A stretch of DNA of 64,000 nt from Myxococcales bacterium. GTDB taxonomy: Bacteria > Myxococcota > Polyangia > Nannocystales > Nannocystaceae. The DNA lies in contig JAEUJW010000054.1 of the NCBI GenBank assembly GCA_016793465.1, positions 6,156-70,155 of the forward strand. Direction: 5' to 3'. The notes below the pieces were generated by a model. The model saw nothing but the letters and a program-made list of their open reading frames with translations, had not been told where the DNA came from and did not search any database. Shown piece by piece: positions 56,728-64,000 of the stretch. Within the stretch, counting starts at the first letter, position 1. Every line of letters starts with the position of its first letter. The position numbers and the translations under genes are program-made.

Positions 56728-59535
56728 TCAGTGCGACGCCAGCCACGCCTCGACGTCGGCGAGCTCGGCGGCCCCCCGGGCGCCCGCCTCACGATATGCG
56801 TCGCGCGCCAGCGTCGCCAGCGCGCGCGCGTCGGGGCGACGCTCGCGCGCGGGCCACAGCGCCTGCGCCAGCGCGAAGCGCGTCTCGGCGAGCGCGGCCG
56901 GGTCGTCGGTGCTGCGCTCGGCGAGCTCGCGCGCGCGCTCGAGGACCTGGCGCGCCTCCTCGGCCGCGCCCTCGGCCGCGAGCGCCGTCCCGAGGCGGAG
57001 CAGCGAGGCCGCGACGCTCGGGTGGTCCGCGCCCAGCGTCGCCTCCTGGATCTTCAGCGAGCGCCTGAAGCACTCGCCCGCCGCGGCGTAGGCCGCCCTC
57101 GCGGCGTGCACCTCGCCGAGGTTGCCGAGGGTGCGGGCGACCTGCGGGTGGTCCGCGCCGAGCGCCCGCTCGCGGATCTCGAGCGCCTGCGTGAGGAGCC
57201 GTTCGGCCGCCACGAGCTCCCGCTTCTCCTTGTGCAGGTTACCGAGGTTGTGGAGCGACGAGGCGATGTCCGGGTGCGCCGGGCCGAGCGCCCGCCTGCG
57301 GATCTCGAGCGTGCGCAAGAAGCACGCCTCGGCCTCGGCGAACGACCCGGCGGCGCCGTACACGTTGCCGAGGTTGTTGAGGGTGTTGGCGACGTCCGGG
57401 TGCTCCGGGCCGAGCGCCGCCTCGCGCAGCGCCAGCGCCCTCTCATAGAAGCGCTTCGCCTCGTCGTACGCCCCGTGGTTGAAGTAGATGGCCCCCGTGT
57501 TGTTGAGGTAACGCGCCCGCCGGATCGAGCCCTCGGCGACGCCCGCGCGGTCGAGCAGCACGGCCTCCAGCCGCGACCACAGCACGCCCTCCTCGAAACG
57601 AGCCATCCGCAGCCCGACGACCCACGCGCGCAGCCCGGCCGCGTCGGCGGCCACGTCCTCGGCCGCCGCGGCGCCGGCCAGGAGGAGCGCCTCCTCCGCG
57701 GTGACCCGCGCGGCCTCGTAGTCGCCGAGCGTGTCGTGCAGCTGCGCCCGAGCGAGGGCCGCCGCCGCGCGCAGCGGCCCCCAGCCCAGCGCGTCCGCCC
57801 CTCGCTGGGCCGCCTCGGCCAGCGCGAGCCCTCCCTTGTAGTCGCCGACCGACTCCAGCGTCGCGGCCCGGGCCAGCAGCTTGCGCAGCCGCCGGGCCGC
57901 GTCGCGCTCCGGCGGGGTCTGGACCCGCCGGAGCCGGTCCTCGTCGATGCACAGCGAGGGCCGCGGCAGATCGCTGGCGGCGCGCACGGCCTGGACGGCG
58001 ATCGCCCCCTCCCGCGGCGTGGTCATTTGCTCGACCAGGAATTCGAACTGGTCGCGCCCCTCGTCCATGCACGCCTCGGCCCGCTCGGCGAGCGCGACCC
58101 CGGGCGGGTCGTCCCACCGCCGCTCGAGGTTCGTCGCCAGGCAGATGTCCCGCCTCGTCCGCCGCCACGCGTCGGCGTAGGCGTCGAGCCACGGCATCAC
58201 GCGTTCGCCGGTGCTCCGCGCGTAGTCTCCGCCGGCCGCCGCGAGGCCCGCGCGCATCGCCTCCCTCGCGGCGTCGTTCCATGCGCGGTCGATCGCCGCC
58301 CCCTCCTCCTCGCACGCCGCGACCGTGCGCGCGCGCTGGACGCGGAGCACCACCGCCGCGGTCGCCGCGATCGTCAGCGCCGCCGCGACGAGCCCGAGCG
58401 CCCAGCGGCGCGGGCGCGGGTCCGCCGAGAGCGCCGCGAGCAGCGCCTCCATGTCCGGGAAGCGCCGGTCGGGCACACGCTCGAGGCCTCGCTCCGCGAC
58501 GCGTCGCACCCACTTCGGCACCCTGGCGCCGGCGGGCGCTCGCCCTCGTTCCCCCGCCACGACCGCTCTGGCGAGCTGGACGACGGTCTCCCCCGCGAAC
58601 GGTCGCTCGCCGTAGAGGGCCTCCCACAGCGTCGCGCACAGCGCGAACTGATCGGTGCGGGCGTCGACCGGCTGCCCCTCGAACTGCTCCGCCGCCAGGT
58701 ACGCCGGCGTGCCCAGCAGCGCCCCCGCGGCGGTCAGCTCGATCGCCAGGGCGCCTGTGGTGGCGGTCCGTGCGGGCTCGGGCTCGCGCGCGCCCTCGCT
58801 GCGCGCGAGCCCGAAGTCCATCACGCGCACGCGCCCGTCGGCGCCGATCATGATGTTGTCGGGCTTCAGGTCGCGGTGCAGGAGCCCGACCGCGTGGGCC
58901 GCCGCGACCCCTCGCGCGGCCTGCTTGATGACCTCGACGACCTGCTTCCACGACGGCGCGACCTCCCGACGCCACGCGCTCAGCGTCCGCCCGACCACGA
59001 ACTCCATCGCCAGCCACACCTGCCCGCGGTGCGTCCCGACGTCGTGCACCGCGACCACGTTGGGGTGACTCAGGCGGGCGAGCGCCTGCGCCTCGCGGTA
59101 GAGCCGCGTCCGCGCGGCCTCGCTGTCCCCGCCGCGGATCAGCTTGAGCGCGACGTTGCGATCGAGCTCCGGATCGTAGGCCGCGTAGACGATGCCCATC
59201 CCGCCCGCGCCGAGGACCCTGAGGACCGTGAACCGTCCCACGGACTCGCCGCGCCGCAGCTCGCTCGCCGCGCCCCCGGCCGTCGACTCGCCGGCCCACG
59301 CCGTCGCCGCCAGCGGGCCCGCGGCCGCGAGCGTGTCGTCCACCGCGAGCGCCCCGCGTCGTCGACCGGCGCCCGCGGGCTCGGCGACCAGCGTCTCGTC
59401 TGCTCCGAGGGCGCGGTGCATCGCGTCGACCGCGGGTCCGTCGGCGGCGACCGTCGACGCGGTGGGCCGCGCGTCCGCACCTCGCTCGAGTCCCGTCGCC
59501 CCAGAGCCCGGCGTGGCTGGCTCCTCCGACCCCAT
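56728..59535 (-). CDS. Membrane Ser/Thr kinase with TPR extracellular region
   Basis: A 935-aa kinase. The N-terminal 95 residues are Ala/Asp-rich. The kinase domain begins FTVLRVLGAGGMGIVYAAYDP (about 100-120) and has catalytic Lys in VALKLI, HRDLKPDNIMI (about 214) and DFGLAR (about 240). A transmembrane segment is at about 378-398 (LGLVAAALTIAATAAVVL). The C-terminal 530 residues are helical, ending with about five TPR units of the kinesin-light-chain style: ALREAALGPEHPDVANTLNNL, EIRRRALGPAHPDIASSLHNL, EIRERALGADHPQVARTLGNL. TPRs should recruit a partner. A free C-terminal tail very similar to this protein's end occurs as a fragment at 60271. Start at 59535 chosen; the frame runs open further upstream but only antisense. 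Confidence 0.9.
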   Translation of the reverse strand: MGSEEPATPGSGATGLERGADARPTASTVAADGPAVDAMHRALGADETLVAEPAGAGRRRGALAVDDTLAAAGPLAATAWAGESTAGGAASELRRGESVGRFTVLRVLGAGGMGIVYAAYDPELDRNVALKLIRGGDSEAARTRLYREAQALARLSHPNVVAVHDVGTHRGQVWLAMEFVVGRTLSAWRREVAPSWKQVVEVIKQAARGVAAAHAVGLLHRDLKPDNIMIGADGRVRVMDFGLARSEGAREPEPARTATTGALAIELTAAGALLGTPAYLAAEQFEGQPVDARTDQFALCATLWEALYGERPFAGETVVQLARAVVAGERGRAPAGARVPKWVRRVAERGLERVPDRRFPDMEALLAALSADPRPRRWALGLVAAALTIAATAAVVLRVQRARTVAACEEEGAAIDRAWNDAAREAMRAGLAAAGGDYARSTGERVMPWLDAYADAWRRTRRDICLATNLERRWDDPPGVALAERAEACMDEGRDQFEFLVEQMTTPREGAIAVQAVRAASDLPRPSLCIDEDRLRRVQTPPERDAARRLRKLLARAATLESVGDYKGGLALAEAAQRGADALGWGPLRAAAALARAQLHDTLGDYEAARVTAEEALLLAGAAAAEDVAADAAGLRAWVVGLRMARFEEGVLWSRLEAVLLDRAGVAEGSIRRARYLNNTGAIYFNHGAYDEAKRFYERALALREAALGPEHPDVANTLNNLGNVYGAAGSFAEAEACFLRTLEIRRRALGPAHPDIASSLHNLGNLHKEKRELVAAERLLTQALEIRERALGADHPQVARTLGNLGEVHAARAAYAAAGECFRRSLKIQEATLGADHPSVAASLLRLGTALAAEGAAEEARQVLERARELAERSTDDPAALAETRFALAQALWPARERRPDARALATLARDAYREAGARGAAELADVEAWLASH

Positions 59536-59605
59536 CGCGCCATTGTACGCCAGCGCCTCCGCGGGGCGGCGCGCCGTCGCCCGCCCGCCGCGAGACGTAC
59601 GAGGA

Positions 59606-60166
59606 TCACGGCACCAGGCTGCAGCCGCCGTCGGCCACGCCGCAGCTCGACGCGCACGTCCCGGCCCCGCCGCAGTGGACGCCGCACGACATGTTGCAGC
59701 CGATCTCCTCGCAGACCGCGGTGGCCTCGCACGCGAGCGAGCAGCCGTCGCCGGAGCAGTCCGAGACGCATGACTCCGCGCCGTCGCATGACATGCCGCA
59801 GCTCCCGCCGGCGCAGCTCCCCGTGCACGTGGCGGCGTCGTCGCACTCGAGCGAGCACCCGCCGCCCTCGCAGGTCGTGGTGCAGTCGGCCCCGTCCCTG
59901 CACTGGAACGCGCAGCTGCCCCCCGGACAGTGGAACGAGCAGGTCTGTCCCGCTCCGCACATGAAGGAGCACCCGGCGCCGCCGTCACCGCAGACGACGT
60001 CGCACGACCCGTCGTTGCAGGTGCACGCCTTGCCGCCGACACACTCGCCGCCCTGGCCGCCAGGACCGCCGCAGGCCGCGGCGCCGCCGATCACGAGGCC
60101 GAGGAGGGCGGCGCGGAGCGAGCTGAAGCCGAGGTTCAGTGGGCGCGGTGATGCAGCGGTGAGCAT
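59606..60166 (-). CDS. Cysteine-rich repeat lipoprotein
   Basis: A 186-aa protein with a lipoprotein signal (LLGLVIGGAAAC) and 31 cysteines, all from the lipid cysteine onward. The mature part repeats a roughly 8-10 residue unit, C-x-x-x-C-x-G-x-x-C (for example CSFHCPGGSC, CSLECDDAATC, CSLACEATAVC). It probably forms a rod of disulphide-linked loops or binds metal at the surface. No named family is recognised. The start at 60166 is used because the signal follows; the frame extends upstream without a better start. Divergent decayed DNA lies beyond it. Confidence 0.7.
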   Translation of the reverse strand: MLTAASPRPLNLGFSSLRAALLGLVIGGAAACGGPGGQGGECVGGKACTCNDGSCDVVCGDGGAGCSFMCGAGQTCSFHCPGGSCAFQCRDGADCTTTCEGGGCSLECDDAATCTGSCAGGSCGMSCDGAESCVSDCSGDGCSLACEATAVCEEIGCNMSCGVHCGGAGTCASSCGVADGGCSLVP

Positions 60167-60270
60167 GGGTCGGTCCCGGGTGGCGCGAGTCGTTCGCGAC
60201 GCCGGAGCATCGTCGCGAACGGCCGTCGGCGCCAGCGAGGCCCTGCGCGGGCTCTACCGCGTCGGGCTCG

Positions 60271-60459
60271 CAGGACTGGCTCGCCGAGCTCCGCTTCGCG
60301 CTGGCAGAGGCGCTGTGGGACGCGCCGGCGGGCGGCGGACGGGACCGCGTCCGCGTCAGCGCGCTGGCGGAGCAGGCGCGCGAGCGCCGGAGGTGCGCCG
60401 AGGCCGAGCCCGGGGACCTCGCGGAGGTCGAGGCGTTCCTCGCCCGCCGCACGCGGTGA
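60271..60459 (+). pseudogene. C-terminal fragment of a TPR Ser/Thr kinase
   Basis: A plus-strand stretch of about 62 codons with a stop at 60457: WLAELRFALAEALWDAPAGG, then RDRVRVSALAEQARE and GDLAEVEAFLARRTR. It matches the last 60 residues of the kinase at 56728-59535 (LAETRFALAQALWPARERRP.. and ..ELADVEAWLASH) and has no upstream kinase. It lies on the opposite strand to that kinase. It is the abandoned tail of a paralogue. The rest of the 60167-60520 gap holds nothing else I can identify. Confidence 0.7.
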
Positions 60460-60520
60460 GGTGACAGGCTCGACCCGACGAGCTCCGGTACGCCTGCCCG
60501 ACGCGGGCTATAGTCAGACG

Positions 60521-61051
60521 ATGAAGATCGTCGACGAACGACCGGTCCGCGCGGCGCTCGCGGTCGTGATACTGACTGCTGCGATCACCGGATGCGACAG
60601 GGGCGGCCCGCCCGGGGACGATAATTCCGGAAGCGAGGGCAGTGGGGGAGGCGGGAGCATGGACGACGCGGCCGCGGCCGCGTGCTCGACTGCCACCGCC
60701 ATGGAGGCGTGCACGGGCCGCGACGTCGGGCCGGCGTATCGCTGTGCCTGGGTGAGGACGTTGAGGCTCACGTCCGAGCCGCAATGTGCGACCGTCGAGG
60801 AGTTTCAGTGCCTTGCATATCCCGATGCACCATCGACCCCGGGCTGCGCACCGATCCCGGGGTGCCAGGACTCCGGGCCCGACAATCCGGGCACTATGAT
60901 GGTCCCGGCGTATCGGATGAGTCCGCTCGGTTCGCTTGAGCTCGTCGAACAGTGCGCGAGTCGCGGCGCGGTGGGCTGGACCAATTGCGAGTCCGGAGCG
61001 GTCGGTGGCGATGTACCGGCTTGCGCATGCGTATGTGAGTCCGCCCCCTGA
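60521..61051 (+). CDS. Hypothetical cysteine-rich lipoprotein
   Basis: A 176-aa lipoprotein (signal VVILTAAITGC, lipid cysteine about residue 25) followed by a Gly/Ser/Asp-rich linker and a core with about 11 cysteines. Segments include ACSTATAMEACTGRDVG, YRCAWVRTLRLTSEPQC, YPDAPSTPGCAPIPGC and the C-terminal CASRGAVGWTN..ACACVCESAP. Composition is typical of disulphide-rich secreted proteins in this group; no family recognised. Codon use here is already less G+C-biased than in the first 59 kb. ATG at 60521 follows the pyrimidine-free GTCAGACG, not a strong ribosome site. Confidence 0.6.
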   Translation: MKIVDERPVRAALAVVILTAAITGCDRGGPPGDDNSGSEGSGGGGSMDDAAAAACSTATAMEACTGRDVGPAYRCAWVRTLRLTSEPQCATVEEFQCLAYPDAPSTPGCAPIPGCQDSGPDNPGTMMVPAYRMSPLGSLELVEQCASRGAVGWTNCESGAVGGDVPACACVCESAP

Positions 61052-61591
61052 AAGGGGTAACGCCCTGACGCCAGGAGCCCGAGCCCGCCGCCGCCGCGAG
61101 GGCGCTCGGGCGATGTATACCGCTGACGGCGTTCTAACACCGGGATGTTGGTGATGTCGTGTAGAGGAAGGGTTAGACCCCTCTACGGACCCGTTTACGA
61201 GGGGTCGTCTCGGAAACCGCCAATATCGCAACGAAATCGGTACGAATTTTCGAGACGTCGGGGGGATCGCGCCGTCGCGCATCGCCTCATCGGTGCCGTA
61301 GTGCAGCGGTTTCTGGACCCAGCCCGAAGCCGCCGGCCGGTTGGTCTTCATGCCACTCGTGTTGTCTCGATTTGATCTCGCGTCGCTCTCGGAAGTCTCT
61401 GGTACCCATGCGGTCGGCCTTGGCGAGCGCGCCGGCGGGTGCTTTGGCTACCACGTCGGCGTCGCCGGGAGCCTCGTCCATAGAACGCCGGACGTACCGT
61501 CCCTCGGTGTGGCACAAAGCCCTCGTCACGCCTCACGACCACCTCCAAACCTGTGCAGCTCCAAAAGGTCCTGATCTGATAACCTCCGCAT
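61052..61591. other. 540-base region without recognisable gene
   Basis: Both strands were read. No frame has convincing protein content, although a minus-strand frame (61287-61529) is open. Visible structure: a hairpin with GTAGAG/CTCTAC arms and an inner GGG/CCC stem at 61161-61186. The base composition is lower in G+C than most of the window, with AT-rich words such as AATATCG and GAATTTTCGAG near 61220-61260. It may be decayed mobile or coding DNA; no transposase or attachment-site signature could be confirmed. Confidence 0.5.
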
Positions 61592-63812
61592 ATGATGTCG
61601 CTCTCCTGTCCGGTGAGGCCCTCCACTCTGGGAGCAGTCGTGCTGCTGGGAACCGCGTGCGGGGGTACACCGGTGCCGACCCTGGAGGATCGCTGTCGGC
61701 CCACCATCGTGGAGTCTTCCGCTGGTCTGGTCGAACCGGAGGAGAATCCAGACCTACAGCTCTACCTGGAGACCCAGCTCCAGGAGGTACCCGACAGTGG
61801 CGGTTGGCTGCTTGAGGGAGACATGCACTTCGTCGACACCGCCCACCTCGCGGCAGCCGTCGGCCTCATGAACGCCGCCGCGGGTACGGCCGAGCCTGAG
61901 CCGGTCGAGTTCCGCAGCACCGTCGCCTGCACCGACACCCAGGATCTCATATGGACGGTCGACCAGCGATTCGCGCTGAGCTACTGCCTCGGACCCTTCG
62001 AAGACGAAGAGCTCCGCAATACGGTGCTCGTTCACCTGCGCTCCGCCCTTCGTCAGAGCGAGCGAGTCGCCGACGTTAACTATGTCCTGATCCCGACGGC
62101 GAGCGGTGAGGATTGCTTCCAGAAGTGGCTCAACGGAGATGTTCGCTTCATCGTTCGCGAAGGGAACATCTGCTCCGGGGACCCGACGGCAGGGAGTGAC
62201 GCCTCCATCTGTGACTGCATCGAATCCGAGAAGGATTGCGAGCATGTCCGCGGCTCCGGCTCATTCCCTGCGCTCCCCTCAAACACGTCGTTCTCGGGAA
62301 GGCTAGTCTTCTTTCACGAACTCCTGGAAACCCGGCGCCCGGTGGCACCGTCTATACGGTCGTCCACGAATTCGGGCATACCCTTGGTTTGCATCACGAG
62401 CACCTCCGCTTCGATCAGGTCGTTATCGACGCGAAGGACGAGTGCCGTCCGGTGGCGACCGATCAACCCTGGCGCGCGTTAACACCGGCCGACAGTGGAT
62501 CGGTGATGGGTTACTCCCAGTGCGACGGCACTGACAACGACGGCGCGTCGCGGTACTCGCCCTCTGATCGCCAGGGCCTTAAATACCTCTACTCTCTTCC
62601 CCGCACCACCCGCACCAAGTACGACACGGGCCCGACGGACGACATCTTCTGGGCCAAGCCGGGCAGCAGCGAGATGGAGGTATGGTACGGCGCTCAGGCG
62701 AGCACGATCGCCTTCAACCGGGTGACGGTCCCGCTGGGCAAGACGCTCGACCGTCGTGCCCGCCCGTTCCCGATTCGAAGTACGCAGGCCCCGCTCTCCG
62801 ACGTCCTATTCTACATCCCGGGGGAGGGCGCGGAGATCCTCATGAAGCCGACGCCACCGGGCTTCACGAGCACGTCCCTAGCCAACACGAAGGCCGAACT
62901 GTACGCGTACCCCATCGTCGGCCACTTCCTTGGCGCGGACGCGACGGACGACGTCTGGTGGGTGCTGCCGGGCCCGGACGGGACCGAAGCGATGATCTGT
63001 GGGCATTCGCGGTCGACGGCACCGCAGCCTCCTCCGGGGCGTACGACACGAGCTTCTCTGCGGACAACTACTTTCGACCGCTCGTTGGAAAGTTCGCAAG
63101 GTCGGTCGGCTCCGACTCGCGTGATAGCCAAGTCCTGTGGTACCGAGAGCAGGAGCCGCGCGCCCGACTCCTCGTGCAGGAGGGGCTCTTCGGCGGGTTC
63201 GACCGCGACGATCAGAACGAGACACCCTTGTGCGGGCTCTCTGCCGGCCGCGAGTACGTGCCGCTCGTCGGAAACTTCGACGTCGACGTCGGCGAGGAGG
63301 CCGACGAGATCTTCTGGCTCGATCAAGATGGCGAGTCTCACGTAATGTGGTGGGACCTGGATTCGATGTGGGTCAACGGGCAGGGATGCACGAACCAAAA
63401 CCATGGTTTTTTCGCCTTCGCGGACGCAGGCAACGTCAAGCCTTTCGTCGGCGACTTCGACCGTAACGGGATTGACGACATCTTCTGGTACAGCGGCGGC
63501 GCCCTGCCCCCGGATCCGAACAACCCGTTCGACGTCGGGCCGCAGGAGATCATCTGGTTCATGGGGGACAAGGTCATCCTGCAGGTCCAGACGCTACCCC
63601 GAATGATCGATGCGGCCCCTTTTGTCGGCGATTACAACGGTGACGGATGCGAGGACGTTCTATGGTACAACCCGCTCGCCCCGAACAGCCCGCTGTGGCG
63701 CGCCAATTGCTCCCCCTCGATGCCGCGGGGGTTCACGCCCCAGACGGACGAGCAGAACCCGACGGGGGGCGGCTACCCGGTCGGCTACCTGCGCACGAGG
63801 GGGGGCCGATGA
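61592..63812 (+). pseudogene. Metzincin-like protease with propeller repeats, broken by two frameshifts
   Basis: Three overlapping frames form one protein of about 740 residues. Frame 1 (from 61592) has a lipoprotein signal (LGAVVLLGTAC) and runs to 62332. Frame 2 continues with TVVHEFGHTLGLHHEH, a HExxHxxGxxH zinc motif at 62365, and Met-turn SVMGYSQC. From 62997 frame 3 has FG-GAP/VCBS-like repeats (FVGDFDRNGIDDIFWYSGG, FVGDYNGDGCEDVLWYN) to the stop at 63812. Adding one C at 62331-62333 (giving T-P-A-P-G-G) and one C at 62997 (giving M-I-L-W-A-F) restores a continuous product; length plus two is divisible by three. Either the gene is dead or these are homopolymer sequencing errors. Confidence 0.75.
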
Positions 63813-63865
63813 GCACGCGCTGGCGCCTGATTGCCGCCGCGGCGGCGCTCGCGTGCGGGCCGTAA
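63809..63865 (+). pseudogene. Truncated lipoprotein leader (18 residues)
   Basis: ATG at 63809 overlaps the preceding TGA (ATGA). The product, MSTRWRLIAAAAALACGP, is a textbook lipoprotein signal with lipobox LAC, followed at once by TAA. The coupled start and intact leader suggest a real gene that now ends after its lipid cysteine. Nothing else is recognised between here and the window end at 64000. Confidence 0.5.
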
Positions 63866-64000
63866 GCCCCTGACCGCGCCCATCCTGACGATATGAGGTG
63901 ACTTTTCTATGGGTCGTGCCGGAGGCACGAGCCGATGGAAGAGCATCACCGGTTGCGACTGGGACAGATTCTGTGGAGGAGCAGGCTGAGCAGGTGGGAG

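Noticed and set aside
61140..61200. Possible tRNA suggested by stems near GTAGAGG/CCTCTAC
   Set aside because: No cloverleaf can be drawn and no T-loop GGTTCRA consensus is present; only a single hairpin remains.

Overview
The window comes from the chromosome of a very G+C-rich bacterium. The gene style points to the Myxococcota, most likely the Nannocystis/Plesiocystis group. This is an inference from content, since no marker gene is present. The hints are three large membrane-anchored Ser/Thr kinases (two with TPR tails), an ECF sigma factor fused translationally to a kinase gene, a giant protein with an AgmX/PglI-type domain, many lipoproteins whose lipobox is followed by Thr/Gly/Asp-rich linkers, and a cysteine-rich repeat lipoprotein. 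Coding density is high and almost every gene has a long antisense open frame, an artefact of the base composition.

Layout. 0-6 kb: a membrane protein, a sugar-nucleotide pyrophosphorylase and aconitase (acnA), all on the plus strand, followed by a decayed glutathione S-transferase tail. 6-13.4 kb: a minus-strand cluster of three paralogous large lipoproteins and a FadL/OmpP1-type outer-membrane channel, the best candidate here for an undescribed system. 13.6-17 kb: small exported proteins, a YihY/BrkB membrane protein with a C-terminal winged-helix-like region, and a stand-alone histidine-kinase dimerisation domain that lacks its histidine. 17-21.6 kb: a coiled-coil protein, a Ser/Thr kinase overlapping a small membrane protein, and a GAF histidine kinase. 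21.7-27.6 kb: exported or lipid-binding proteins, an ALDH3-type aldehyde dehydrogenase, a TPR protein and a gene fragment. 27.7-34.4 kb: the 1714-residue AgmX-type membrane protein, a duplicated terminator and two small genes.

34.5-37.5 kb: a zinc alcohol dehydrogenase divergent from a compact arsenic operon, arsR-acr3-arsC. A palindrome lies over the arsR start and a near-copy lies over the acr3 ribosome site, so ArsR probably represses both. 37.6-42.3 kb: a propeller/dihaem-cytochrome lipoprotein, an alpha/beta hydrolase and an overlapping PAS-STAS (RsbR-like) protein. 42.3-48.6 kb: a four-gene operon in which every junction is a 4-nt overlap (HPF-like protein, ABC exporter, HlyD-type adaptor, TolC-type channel), divergent from an NhaR-like LysR regulator. 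The ABC protein has lost several catalytic residues. 49-54.2 kb: an ECF sigma factor overlapping, by four bases, a 1510-residue kinase with an internal FG-GAP-like region.

54.4-64 kb: an accessory-looking end. It holds an M43-type metalloprotease lipoprotein, an AraC/GyrI regulator, a second TPR kinase, a cysteine-rich lipoprotein, several gene remnants, and a metzincin-like protease gene interrupted by two frameshifts that each look like loss of one C. From about 60.5 kb the DNA is visibly less G+C-rich, which suggests transferred or decaying DNA. No rRNA, tRNA, CRISPR array or intact insertion sequence was recognised.
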